A program made the translations under genes and the position numbers. The notes beneath the pieces were generated by a model. It saw nothing but the letters and a program-made list of their open reading frames with translations, was not told the origin of the DNA and searched no databases. From Martelella lutilitoris (GTDB lineage Bacteria > Pseudomonadota > Alphaproteobacteria > Rhizobiales > Rhizobiaceae): a stretch of DNA of 64,000 nucleotides. Below are positions 17,646 to 26,894 of the stretch, one piece after another. The stretch spans positions 2,007,501 through 2,071,500 of the forward strand of contig NZ_CP066786.1 of the NCBI RefSeq assembly GCF_016598595.1, read 5' to 3'. Numbering within the stretch: position 1 is the first letter of the stretch; each line of letters opens with the position of its first letter.

Positions 17646-18038
17646 ATGGAAGCCCTGCAAGCGGTTGTCCTGACCAACGCCCAACTGCGCGATCTGCTGG
17701 AACAAGCCGGTCAACGCGCCGCCGAGCTCACCGTCTCTCAGCTCCGCCACGAGCTCACCCAGACCCCGGAAGACCTCACCCTCAAAGACCTGCGCAGCTA
17801 CCTGACCGATCCCACCACGATCCTCAACCCGCGCGACCGCTGGGCGCATAACGGCATCATCCGCAACATCCAGCCCACGAACACCAACAAACCCAAATCC
17901 ACCGCCTGGTTCATGAAGTTTCAGAGAGAGTCCGGCCTCGCCGACTGCACCTTCCGCCAAAGCCCCGTCAACGGCCGCCGCAAGGAATGGACCTTTGCGG
18001 ACATCAGACTTGCCTGGAACGCCTACTACCGGCGCTGA
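17646..18038 (+). CDS. Hypothetical protein downstream of integrase
   Basis: This 130-residue protein starts with MEALQAVVLTNAQLRDLLEQAGQRAAEL. The C-terminal part (WFMKFQRESGLADCTFRQSPVNGRRKEWTFADIRLAWNAYYRR) may be a small DNA-binding or helical unit. No known family is recognised. The ATG at 17646 is preferred over an upstream ATG at 17592 because the upstream extension is unlike protein sequence. The 75-base gap to the integrase suggests one transcript. Confidence 0.6.
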   Translation: MEALQAVVLTNAQLRDLLEQAGQRAAELTVSQLRHELTQTPEDLTLKDLRSYLTDPTTILNPRDRWAHNGIIRNIQPTNTNKPKSTAWFMKFQRESGLADCTFRQSPVNGRRKEWTFADIRLAWNAYYRR

Positions 18039-18260
18039 TGCGGCACCTTTGCCGCCACCTCACCATTTGCCCTTCCCAAGCCACCGACAGGCCGACTGGC
18101 AGGGTCAAGGCCTTGCCGCACAGCGGGCCGAAGGCGCCTTGACGCTGTCAGTCGGTCTGTCACAACGGAAGAAGGGGAAACTACCGCTATTTTTTGTAAA
18201 TATCCTTTGGCTTTTTGTTCTGTTTTGTTTTGAATACATGCAAACGGAGGGGTAAGTTTC

Positions 18261-20588
18261 ATGGCCGCTAATAATCTCGATAAATCAATCGTTTCTTTGC
18301 AAAGAGAGATGGAAGATATTGCAGCGGAAATGCGCGATTTGATCCGCTCGATGCCACCTCACGACCTCCTTGGTTATCTCTATTCCCGTTATCTATTCAA
18401 AGCTATGGCAGGGGGAGTCGAAGAGGGTGGTGACCAAGAATTCGATGGCCCATGTGATTTAATCAACGAAAATCAGTTCTTACTTGAATACGTTCACGCT
18501 GTACTTGCCTCAGACGTGGAGCCTGCAGATACAAAGTTCGATGAGGCGCTTTGTACCCAGTTGTTTCAACTCGCGAGAAAGCTGCTAGCCAGAGCAATGG
18601 ATTTCGCGATAGCCACTTCCGTCGATAGTAAGAATGGAGCATTTGGCCCCGACACGAGGGAAATCGAATATCGAGCGAAAGCCAATTGGGTATTGCTGCG
18701 CGGAAATCGGTATCAAGTGCTGGAAGGAGAATTCTATCGCTATGTGCTGACACCTCATGAGGATGTTTTACACGAAGTCTATGGGGTAGGTGCCGCTGAG
18801 ATCGCAGAAGGGTTTCAGGACATGGCCGATGCGATGCGTAGCGGTCATGTTGCAGCCATGGCGGAAATGATGAAGCAATTTGAGGCCGCGCAGGCTTTCT
18901 CTCAAGAGCAAAATAGGCCTTTGGAAGATGTCGTTGATGAATTGAAGGATTCTGGCGCTCTAAACCTCAAAGCCGCGAGTCATGCAATGGAGGATATGTT
19001 TAGAGGAGGAGTCTCGAACGTAAGTCGCCATACGGAATTGCCGGAATTACTCTTGTCCGACCTTGCATATCAACGAGGAGAAGAAACAGAGTTTTTTGCT
19101 GCTGGAGATCTTTCTGGAACTCCGTACCGGACGCTGCCAGCACGCAAAAAACCCTTAATCCAGTTGGAAAATGGCTACTATGCCATTGATCCGTGTTCGA
19201 TGAGAGATGCGGGGTATCGCACTCTACTCTATAATCTCCTTCAACGAAAACCCGATTACAAAGAGCTCTTCAAAGAGCGTCAGAAGGCGATGAGTGAAGC
19301 TGCATTCGCCGATATTCTGGCTTTTCAACTCCCTGATGCAACTGTACTGAATGAAGTTTACTACAAAGATCCTAAAACGAAGCAATGGTGTGAGAATGAC
19401 ACCTTGATCCTATTGGATGATGTCTTGTTTTTGGTCGAAGCAAAAGCGGGCGCGGCGGCCACGATTGCATCACCGGCGCTTGATTTTGGCCGTCACGCCC
19501 AGTCGGTAAAGGATCTCGTAATCAAAGCGTATCAGCAATGCGAGAGATTCTTTAACTATCTGAACTCTGCAGACGAGGTGACGCTCTATCACTTGGTGGA
19601 TGGGGAGTACAAAGAATGTGGTCGCGTCCGTCGTGCTGACTATCGGTTGATGATTCCGATCGGCCTGACGGTCGAGTCGTTCTCTCCATTTTCAGCCTTT
19701 TGCAAGGAGCTGCCAGATATTGAACCGTTGCTTGGGAAACATGCGTTCATCTCGCTTTCAATCGATGATTTGTTCGTACTGAAGCGATTTCTCAGCACAC
19801 CAGGTCAATTTGTTCATTACATGGAGGTTCGACAAACAGTCGCTGGAACACGTCGCGCTCATTTGTTCGACGAGTTTGACCATTTGGGCGCCTACCTAAC
19901 AAAGAACCGTTTTGATCAAGATTTGGTTGATCAATTGAAAGGCAATGACCTCGTTCTGTGGGATCGTATGAGCGAGGTCATCGACAAATGCTTTGAGGGG
20001 CCAGATTGGGAAGGTGAGCCGCTGCCTAGCCAAACATTCCCAGATGAACTGCTAAGATTACTTAAAGCTATAGGCACTACTCGCTCACCTGGCTGGCTTT
20101 CGGCTGAAGGTCGTATTCGCGATTTAGGTGAGGAGGGACGAGATGAATTTGCGCAGAGCCTTCATGAGCTTCGCTTAACATTGCCAGAGCGGTCTTTCCG
20201 ATATTTTGTTCTTTCGAAAGACAACTTGCCGATTTTTTTGTGGCTTCAAAGACATGGAACTGACGTCGATTGGCAAACAGTTAATGACAAAGCAAGTGCA
20301 GCTTCTTTGGCATTCGACCTCGCCAATCCAATAGGGCTGCTGATCGATGTAAGTCCTGATGGACAGTATCACAGCGCTGAAACCTTTTCGGTGAGTGTTC
20401 CAGCCGCGCAAACCGCCGAAAACAAGCATGTTTACGAAGATGCAAGGCAAATGAAAGAACGCGGCCGACGGGTTGGCAACCAGAGGCCAACGAAAAGAGC
20501 TCGCCCGGTCAAGCGCAAGAAAATTGGGCGCAATGAGCTGTGTCCATGCGGCAGCGGCAAGAAGTACAAAAAATGCCATGGACGCTAA
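18261..20588 (+). CDS. Large SEC-C motif protein with PDDEXK-like nuclease segment
   Basis: This 775-residue protein ends in a complete SEC-C zinc motif (IGRNELCPCGSGKKYKKCHGR). In the middle, about residues 350-400, FADILAFQLPDATVLNEVYYK...ENDTLILLDDVLFLVEAKAG has the beta-strand D...ExK pattern of a PDDEXK/NERD-like nuclease, with EAK near residue 393. The N-terminal 330 residues are helical and unassigned. No signal peptide. It is followed 140 bases later by another large nuclease-like protein on the same strand, and both have lower GC than the core genome. A defence function is inferred from position and domains. RBS GGAGGGG precedes ATG 18261. Confidence 0.75.
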   Translation: MAANNLDKSIVSLQREMEDIAAEMRDLIRSMPPHDLLGYLYSRYLFKAMAGGVEEGGDQEFDGPCDLINENQFLLEYVHAVLASDVEPADTKFDEALCTQLFQLARKLLARAMDFAIATSVDSKNGAFGPDTREIEYRAKANWVLLRGNRYQVLEGEFYRYVLTPHEDVLHEVYGVGAAEIAEGFQDMADAMRSGHVAAMAEMMKQFEAAQAFSQEQNRPLEDVVDELKDSGALNLKAASHAMEDMFRGGVSNVSRHTELPELLLSDLAYQRGEETEFFAAGDLSGTPYRTLPARKKPLIQLENGYYAIDPCSMRDAGYRTLLYNLLQRKPDYKELFKERQKAMSEAAFADILAFQLPDATVLNEVYYKDPKTKQWCENDTLILLDDVLFLVEAKAGAAATIASPALDFGRHAQSVKDLVIKAYQQCERFFNYLNSADEVTLYHLVDGEYKECGRVRRADYRLMIPIGLTVESFSPFSAFCKELPDIEPLLGKHAFISLSIDDLFVLKRFLSTPGQFVHYMEVRQTVAGTRRAHLFDEFDHLGAYLTKNRFDQDLVDQLKGNDLVLWDRMSEVIDKCFEGPDWEGEPLPSQTFPDELLRLLKAIGTTRSPGWLSAEGRIRDLGEEGRDEFAQSLHELRLTLPERSFRYFVLSKDNLPIFLWLQRHGTDVDWQTVNDKASAASLAFDLANPIGLLIDVSPDGQYHSAETFSVSVPAAQTAENKHVYEDARQMKERGRRVGNQRPTKRARPVKRKKIGRNELCPCGSGKKYKKCHGR

Positions 20589-20728
20589 CTGTGATAAAAG
20601 GGGATTTTTTACCGTATTATTTGTAATATAAAGTTTAGAACAATTATTTTTTACAGAAATATATTTTCGCGTAAATTTTGGCTTCAATTTTTAGGTCTGT
20701 GATAAGATTCTCTTATGAGGAAAGATGC

Positions 20729-23700
20729 ATGAATCGCCTGCCTACGCCTTCAGAGCTGATGAGAAGCAAACGTCCCTATCTTTATTCAGATAGCGAATGC
20801 ACGGATGCCTATAGGTTGAGCGAAACTGAGCTGAGCCATCATCTGGAAACGCTCACGGCGCGCAACCAGCATAAAGATTTTGAAGTGTTTTGCCGCAAAT
20901 TAAGCGAGCGTGAACTTTGCCCGAACTTACGTCCTCAAACAGGGCCGGAAGGCGGTGGAGATGGTAAGGTCGACACTGAAACATACCCCGTTGATGAACA
21001 AATTTCAGAACGCTGGTATGTTGGTGATGGCAAGAGCGGGGCTGAGCGTTGGGGATTTGCGTTCAGCACAAAGAAAGTTTGGTCCGAAAAGGTGCGGTCT
21101 GACGTCAAAGGAATCGTCGATACAGAGCGCGATTATGGCCGGATCATATTTATCACGAGTCGTCCCACTCGGCAGCGTGACCGACTTCGAATCCAAGATG
21201 AACTGAAAGAGCAATACGGCATCAGTGTTACGATTCTCGACCGAGAATGGATCATTGATCGTGTATTTTCTCATAGTCATAAGGACTTAGTTCATGAGCA
21301 CTTAAAAGCTGGGGAATATCAACCTGATAGGATCAAGTTGGGTCCGAGAGATTTTAAGCGTCAGCAAACGTTAGATGAGTTGGAAGCCCGGTTGGTAAAG
21401 CAGGGGTCAACCGTTCAAGAGCAGACGCAGGCAGTCACTGACACGTTTGAAGCTGCACGACTTTCAAGAGAACTTGAAAAGCCTAGGTTCGAGACCGAAG
21501 GTCGCTTTTCAAGGGCAATTACGTACGCGAAGAAATACGGTATGACCTATCAACATTTACGTGCAGTGTACGAATATGCCTGGACCGCGTTTTGGTGGTT
21601 CGACGATGTCGAGATTATGAATCAGCAATACGAGGAAGTGGAGAAAATAGCGTTTGCGAGCGAGCATGCGGTCCATATTGCGAAAGTGTGCAATCTCCAT
21701 CAAATTTTAGCTGGTCGGGTGTCAAAAGGGTATGAAACTTCTGAAGAACTTTTTTTTGTTGAGAGGACAAAACGGCTCAAGGATAAGCTGGAAGATTTAG
21801 CCGCAGACGGGTCACGACCCAGTAACGCTTTGCATGCAGAGACGTTACTTGTTTTTCGGCGCATGAGCGAAAATACTCTTTTAGGAGAGCAACGAGATTT
21901 TGATTCTATCTGGTTGGATCTGATCGATATTATTCATCGAGCTGCGGGGTTGGCCGAATATCCAGCAGATCTAATTGAAGCAATGGTCAACGCTATTGCT
22001 GAATTCATGCCAGATAGCGAAGCCTTTGACCGCCTCGTGGAAACCCTAGCTGAATTCATGGCCGACCGCAGTAAGGAGGTCAAAGCTGGAACCTTCTACC
22101 TTCAGCAAGGGGAACGTAAGCTTAATGCGGAAAAACCCATCGACGGCATTAAATGGCTCGGTCGTGCCGTCCTCTACCTTTCAAAGGATGAAAGTAGAGA
22201 GGATCAGGCAAAAGCACTTTACTATCTGACAGTGGGTTATCGTGGGGCTGGCCTTTATTGGGCCGCCCGGGCCGCTGTTTTAGCTGCGATCATTCAGTAT
22301 TTGGCTCTTTCCGAGATTGAAGGAAAATTGCGGGTTGAGACCATTCCCGCTCTTAACCTTTTCGCGTTGGTGTCTTTACAGTTGGGTCATGTTTTCGATT
22401 TCCTCAGTGCAGTTCGTTTTCTGCAAGCTATCGGTCGTAGCGCGCCGCTTGATGAGGACAGCGAAGCAATGTTGAATACCAAGCTCACCGAGCTTGATAG
22501 GTTGCTTTCATGCCTATTTATAGTTCAGCCGTCTGAGCAAGTCCGACGACTGCAGGGACTACCTGATGTGTTGGAAGGGCTGATGTTGTTTTCAGCGCGC
22601 TTAACACTACTCTATCGCCTTGGGCACATTGATGCATTGAGAGCAGATGGATCGATCCCCAAAGAGGAAAAAGACGAAGATTTCTATGAAATGATGACGT
22701 TGCTCGCGTCGCAGCCTGCATGCCGCAGCCTTCCGAAGAGCGTCGTTCTATTTGATGATATGTTCAGTGGTGTTCAAACCAAAATATTGGGCGTTGATAT
22801 CGAAATTGAGACCTCAAGCATACTTGAAGGAGTGCTGCAAGCGGAGACATATGCAGCTGCGATTGAGGGGTTTTCTGCTACTTTGCTCAATACCGACGTT
22901 CTCCCTCATACGGAAAAGCTGAAAGTCCGAATTCGTCAACTCGACGATATCCAGGATGCATCAATTACAGTAGACGACAATCGTGTAATGGAAGTGAGTG
23001 TCCCAACCAATTGGCAACTTACTGATTTTTCCAACATCGGGAATTACAACGAACATATCATTTCATATTGCATCCATGCTTTAGTAAGTGTGGCAGTAAT
23101 TGGAAATCCTGAAAAGACCATTGAAGAATTAGTTCAAGTCGAGAATGGTCTTGAACGAGCTACAATGTTTTGTCGCGCAGGTATCGCGAGGAATAGAGTT
23201 TTTGGTACACATGCGGGAAGCATTTCCGATTGGAGTGACTTCGTTGGACAGCCTTTCCCGATGACTTCAAATGCACCTGATTCTCCGGCGATCAACGAAC
23301 TGCCTCCTCGCGCAGCGGGTGATGAAGAGGAACGGCCCCAAGGTTTTGATGAGATTCGCAGGCACGATGACATTGTGGTTCAAGCAATCATCAACCCTCG
23401 GCTTTGGGACGCAGCAGAATGGAAGGGTATGATGTACGGCGTGTCCGCGCTGGGAGAGCCTCCCGTTCTGGGCTTGATGTTCGCGAATTCTTCAAAAGGA
23501 GAAGCAATTTTTGGAGAATGGATAGAGCGTTTTGGGAAGGAAGACACCCACGATGCACTCCATATCTCTGTGATCAAGGGCATAGATCGCCAAAATCCAT
23601 TCCATTACCGAGGGCACATTACCCAGAATCTATTTGCGTTAACAGGTCTATCTGGAAAGACACTTGTTAATACATCCCGAATGAATACCATGACAGTAGA

Positions 23701-23995
23701 AAATCATGCAAACCTTGATCGTTTCTGTGAGCACTTGGAAGCCTCTGGTGCATATTATCTTGTTCCCGTTGCTCTAGATGGTGTTGGCACTCCTAACTTG
23801 CTAATGGAACAGGCGATCTTGAAGAGACAATTCAATGTACGAGAGGCTTGGGAGATCGGCCCACATGATATTGATGCTGTTGCTGTCCGGTCCGACGACG
23901 ACGTAGTAGTGCCTGTAGGAGAAGGCACCCCACCTTTCTTTGAGCTTGTCAGGCAGCGCGAAGGAAAGCAAAAGAAGTCGCCTTCTGATAAGTAA
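20729..23995 (+). CDS. PDDEXK-like nuclease domain with long helical repeat region
   Basis: This protein has 1088 residues from ATG 20729 (RBS GAGGAAAG). The N-terminal 190 residues resemble a restriction-endonuclease-like fold: DFEVFCRKLSERELCPN, TGPEGGGDGKVD (71-82), WGFAFSTKKVWSEKVRSDVKGI (108-129) and IIFITSRPTRQRDRLRIQDELKEQYGISVTILDREWII. Residues about 200-700 are helical and TPR-like (KWLGRAVLYLSKDESREDQAKALYYLTVGYRGAGLYWAARAAVLAA). The C-terminus is unassigned. The architecture, nuclease head plus helical scaffold, is common among phage-defence effectors. It is probably an operon with the SEC-C gene. No experimentally known system is recognised. Confidence 0.75.
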   Translation: MNRLPTPSELMRSKRPYLYSDSECTDAYRLSETELSHHLETLTARNQHKDFEVFCRKLSERELCPNLRPQTGPEGGGDGKVDTETYPVDEQISERWYVGDGKSGAERWGFAFSTKKVWSEKVRSDVKGIVDTERDYGRIIFITSRPTRQRDRLRIQDELKEQYGISVTILDREWIIDRVFSHSHKDLVHEHLKAGEYQPDRIKLGPRDFKRQQTLDELEARLVKQGSTVQEQTQAVTDTFEAARLSRELEKPRFETEGRFSRAITYAKKYGMTYQHLRAVYEYAWTAFWWFDDVEIMNQQYEEVEKIAFASEHAVHIAKVCNLHQILAGRVSKGYETSEELFFVERTKRLKDKLEDLAADGSRPSNALHAETLLVFRRMSENTLLGEQRDFDSIWLDLIDIIHRAAGLAEYPADLIEAMVNAIAEFMPDSEAFDRLVETLAEFMADRSKEVKAGTFYLQQGERKLNAEKPIDGIKWLGRAVLYLSKDESREDQAKALYYLTVGYRGAGLYWAARAAVLAAIIQYLALSEIEGKLRVETIPALNLFALVSLQLGHVFDFLSAVRFLQAIGRSAPLDEDSEAMLNTKLTELDRLLSCLFIVQPSEQVRRLQGLPDVLEGLMLFSARLTLLYRLGHIDALRADGSIPKEEKDEDFYEMMTLLASQPACRSLPKSVVLFDDMFSGVQTKILGVDIEIETSSILEGVLQAETYAAAIEGFSATLLNTDVLPHTEKLKVRIRQLDDIQDASITVDDNRVMEVSVPTNWQLTDFSNIGNYNEHIISYCIHALVSVAVIGNPEKTIEELVQVENGLERATMFCRAGIARNRVFGTHAGSISDWSDFVGQPFPMTSNAPDSPAINELPPRAAGDEEERPQGFDEIRRHDDIVVQAIINPRLWDAAEWKGMMYGVSALGEPPVLGLMFANSSKGEAIFGEWIERFGKEDTHDALHISVIKGIDRQNPFHYRGHITQNLFALTGLSGKTLVNTSRMNTMTVENHANLDRFCEHLEASGAYYLVPVALDGVGTPNLLMEQAILKRQFNVREAWEIGPHDIDAVAVRSDDDVVVPVGEGTPPFFELVRQREGKQKKSPSDK

Positions 23996-24718
23996 TAGGT
24001 GGCCCGAATTGGGGTCTTTCGTGTGGCTAAAACTCTGATGCCGGCTTCACCGGGCAGGGGCGTTGCGGGCTCTCCCTCAGAAGGGGTGGCGTAAAACCGT
24101 TCTCCACGGGTTGCAGACAGGGGAAGGCGTTCCCCTCACGCACTTACGCGCCATCACCACGATCAGCGTTGCGGAGCCACCGACCGTGTTGTCCGACGTC
24201 CTATGTCGGACAGGGCGGGCGGCGGCGTGTTCCGTCACTACCGTGACATCAGGTAGTGACGGAACCCACCACACCCCATGATACCTGCGGTTTCAGCACA
24301 AATGCCCGCGCGTTACGCATCGATGACGCACCCGTCCCGATCATTTTCTGCATAAATTTGTGGCACATATCAGCGGCTTGCGCCAGCATGACTCCCGGAT
24401 CAAGTGCCAAACGCGATCCATCTTACCCTACCGTTTCACCACTCACGAAAGGAGAGCACATGCCTGCTCACCACAGCCGCGCGCCACCTCGGCTGCGCTA
24501 AACCCGACACGTGTCGCCCGTCGGCGGAGCGTACCGGTGCCCAACAGGGCAAACCAGTATGGCCGGTCCCCAGACCGGTCAAGGGAGGCTTTTTACCGCA
24601 CGAAAGGAGAACCTACGCATTCCGGCCAGTCCGCGAATGTAACGTCGCGGGGTGACCTGATCCAAGGACAGGCATCGGCCATCAACACTCAGCAACCACT
24701 CAATGGAAGCAAGGAAAG
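23996..24718. other. Gene-free stretch with stacked inverted repeats
   Basis: No convincing long gene is seen. Two neighbouring dyads stand out: TGTCCGAC / GTCGGACA (24190-24212) and the perfect 13-bp GTTCCGTCACTAC / GTAGTGACGGAAC (24229-24265). A third, CCGGTC / GACCGG, lies near 24562. A 13-codon reading frame (ATG 24462) follows a strong ACGAAAGGAGAG ribosome site, and the ACGAAAGGAGA string recurs near 24600. It could be a leader or regulatory region for the gene at 24719. Confidence 0.5.
24229..24265. repeat. Perfect 13-bp inverted repeat
   Basis: GTTCCGTCACTAC and its exact complement are separated by 11 bases. No T run follows, so it is not a simple terminator. It may be a protein or recombinase target, or an RNA hairpin. 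Confidence 0.7.
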
Positions 24719-25594
24719 ATGGACGATCTGACAATGGACCTGACACGGCTGTGCCGCCGTAATCGGGATGGCTCTTATGGCACACAGGCAAACAGACTGC
24801 GCGGTCTCACCGCCATGGCCAACGAGCTCCGGGAGCTCGGCTACCGGATGCCCGCCGCAAAATCACTCAAATCCAAACACGTTGACGCCCTTGTCGAGAA
24901 ATGGCTCGACAACGAGCATACCGACGCCACGATCCGCAACCGGCTCACCTGGCTGCGCTGGTGGGCAGAGAAGGTCGACAAGTCCAACGTGATCCACCGC
25001 GACAACGCCCGCTACGGCGTCAACGACCGCACCAACGCAACCCGCAACCGCGCCAAACAGTTCAGCCAGGAGAAGTTCAACAAACTGACCTGCCCGTACA
25101 TCAAGGGTGCGATCCTGCTGCAGGCCCATTTCGGCCTGCGCCGGGAGGAGGCGATGAAGTTCCGGCCACAGTACGCGATCGGCCGGGACCTAATCAGCCT
25201 TAAAGCCAGCTGGACCAAAGGCGGCCGCCCGCGCGTCATCCCCATAACCACCCTCCAGCAACGACAGGTCCTGCAACACCTGCAGAAGCTGGTGCCCGGC
25301 GATGGCTCCCTGATCCCACCGCAGCTGACCTATGTCGAACAGCTCAAACAGTACGAGTACCAGACGCTGAAAGCCGGGATGCGCAACACCCACGGGTTCC
25401 GGCATACCTATGCCCAGCAACGCTACAAGGTGCTGACCGGCCAGCCATGCCCCATCAACGGCGGCAAGCTCTGGCAGGACATGACTCCGGAAGAGAAGAC
25501 CGCTGACCGCACAGCCCGCCAGACCATCGCCCTTGAGCTCGGCCACGGCCGCATCAGCATCACCGATACCTATCTGGGGAGTGCCGCCCGATGA
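24719..25594 (+). CDS. Integrase-domain protein of the ICE type (Phage_integr_N / Integrase_1-like)
   Basis: This 291-residue protein has an N-terminal SAM-like core-binding part (LTRLCRRNRDGSYGTQANRLRGLTAMANELRELGY) and a catalytic part with all usual residues: AHFGLRREEAMKF, THGFRHTYAQQRY and LGHGRISITDTYLG. The family is common in proteobacterial integrative conjugative elements, where its role is not well defined. The RBS AAGGAAAG lies directly before ATG. Its stop overlaps the next start as ATGA, so the two are translationally coupled. Confidence 0.85.
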   Translation: MDDLTMDLTRLCRRNRDGSYGTQANRLRGLTAMANELRELGYRMPAAKSLKSKHVDALVEKWLDNEHTDATIRNRLTWLRWWAEKVDKSNVIHRDNARYGVNDRTNATRNRAKQFSQEKFNKLTCPYIKGAILLQAHFGLRREEAMKFRPQYAIGRDLISLKASWTKGGRPRVIPITTLQQRQVLQHLQKLVPGDGSLIPPQLTYVEQLKQYEYQTLKAGMRNTHGFRHTYAQQRYKVLTGQPCPINGGKLWQDMTPEEKTADRTARQTIALELGHGRISITDTYLGSAAR

Positions 25595-25893
25595 AACGCG
25601 CCGAAAGTACGTACCTCATGGCCACCAGGGCCCGCGACACTTACGCCGCCACTCTGTTCGGCCTCGCCAACATCGCCACCGAGATCGACAACGCAGCCTC
25701 CCAGGGCTACCGCGAATACCGCATCGAACAACAGCTGCCGTTCGACCTCAAACAGACCGAAGCCGCCCAACAACTGGAAAAATGGCTGGAAGAGCAGGGG
25801 TTCCGGTACAGGTGGCGCAGCACCATCATGGTCATCGACCCGATCTGTCGCCCACCTTCCATCGAATACCCTGAACTGGTGATCGAGTGGTAA
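25591..25893 (+). CDS. Hypothetical protein coupled to the ICE-type integrase
   Basis: This 100-residue protein is mostly helical with a basic C-terminal half (KWLEEQGFRYRWRSTIMVIDPICRPP). Its start overlaps the stop of the integrase-like gene by four bases. No family is recognised. Codon use matches the upstream gene and not the A+T-rich genes that follow. Confidence 0.7.
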   Translation: MKRAESTYLMATRARDTYAATLFGLANIATEIDNAASQGYREYRIEQQLPFDLKQTEAAQQLEKWLEEQGFRYRWRSTIMVIDPICRPPSIEYPELVIEW

Positions 25894-26042
25894 CACTGAT
25901 CCTCATTACCATCGTCATTCTGATACTGGCCACAGAGCTCGTGGGGCTCGTGGCCAGTATGGCATGGCTCTTAAATGCATTGCTGGTCATGTTTTGGCGA
26001 CCTGTGTGGATTTATGGCAACAACCTCTCAAAAAAAACATAA
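25887..26042 (+). CDS. Small single-pass or two-pass membrane protein
   Basis: A 51-residue frame starts at GTG 25887, overlapping the end of the previous gene. It encodes VVTLILITIVILILATELVG followed by a second hydrophobic run and a basic tail ending KKT. No database family is known to me. The overlap and strong hydrophobicity support it; the absence of a clear ribosome site weakens it. Confidence 0.5.
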   Translation: MVTLILITIVILILATELVGLVASMAWLLNALLVMFWRPVWIYGNNLSKKT

Positions 26043-26107
26043 AATGGAATAAATTCAGTGAAGAAAGCTAGGATACGCCTTGAAATTAAGAGCCTGCCTG
26101 CAAGTTA

Positions 26108-26866
26108 ATGCAAAAAAGGAGATCGAAGTTCGATATCGCCATGACCGCAGTTGTTTTTTTGCTTATAGCTATTCCTTTAGCAGTTTTTGCGCTTGCGCCG
26201 ATTAGGCATGCAAACATGGCAAGCTCATGGAAGAATGATAAGTTAGATTTTATTTTGAGCAAGCACAGAGTGCTTAGCTTGAAAAGCTTCTGGGTTGAGA
26301 GGAGCGATAGAAGATTTAGTATATCTGCGGTATTGGATGAATGGATTAATTCTATAAATTTTATAATTGCGTTTATTACAATCTGCCTATTTACGATTTA
26401 CATCGGCTCATCCATTAGTGAATTGTCGAACATTAGTGATTTGTCGAATACGATTGGTTATAAATTTGAAAAATTATTTATTTATTCCCTTTTTGTGAAT
26501 TTTTCTTTAACATTCTTACATATATTGTGGATCCTCTTCCAATTTAGGTGGAATTGGGTACCGACATCACGTTTAGTTCGAAAAAGAGCCGTTGCGGAAG
26601 CCGCAGCGGCGGGTTCCGAGTTGGCTCATCTTGAGGTGAACAAGGAGGGACCAATGAAAGATTCATTATTAGTGCAGCAGCCGTTGTCTGATGAAGAATA
26701 CGATCGATACCTTGCTGATCCAGCTTTTCAGAAGGCCGTTGCGCAAATGGTAAATGATCGGCTAAAAAATGCTGCGGATGTCGATCCCTATGATCAGGGA
26801 CCAACAGACGAAGAAGTGCTCGTGGAGTTTTTGGCGAGTAAAAGATTATATCAGCGGGGAAACTAG
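26108..26866 (+). CDS. Membrane protein of unknown function
   Basis: This 252-residue protein is encoded in markedly A+T-rich DNA. It has one transmembrane helix near the N-terminus (IAMTAVVFLLIAIPLAVFAL), a loop of about 50 residues, two more helices (INFIIAFITICLFTIYIG and LFIYSLFVNFSLTFLHILWIL), and a soluble, acidic C-terminal tail of about 90 residues. The base composition differs from its neighbours and suggests separate transfer. It ends 28 bases before the ADP-ribosyltransferase-like gene. The two may form a toxin or defence pair; that is inference. Confidence 0.7.
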   Translation: MQKRRSKFDIAMTAVVFLLIAIPLAVFALAPIRHANMASSWKNDKLDFILSKHRVLSLKSFWVERSDRRFSISAVLDEWINSINFIIAFITICLFTIYIGSSISELSNISDLSNTIGYKFEKLFIYSLFVNFSLTFLHILWILFQFRWNWVPTSRLVRKRAVAEAAAAGSELAHLEVNKEGPMKDSLLVQQPLSDEEYDRYLADPAFQKAVAQMVNDRLKNAADVDPYDQGPTDEEVLVEFLASKRLYQRGN

Positions 26867-26894
26867 TCCCCGCTTTTTGCTGCGGCCGGCCATT

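Noticed and set aside
24063..24731. Several 70-120-residue frames in the gene-free stretch
   Set aside because: They overlap in several frames, cut across clear inverted repeats and show biased composition without ribosome sites.
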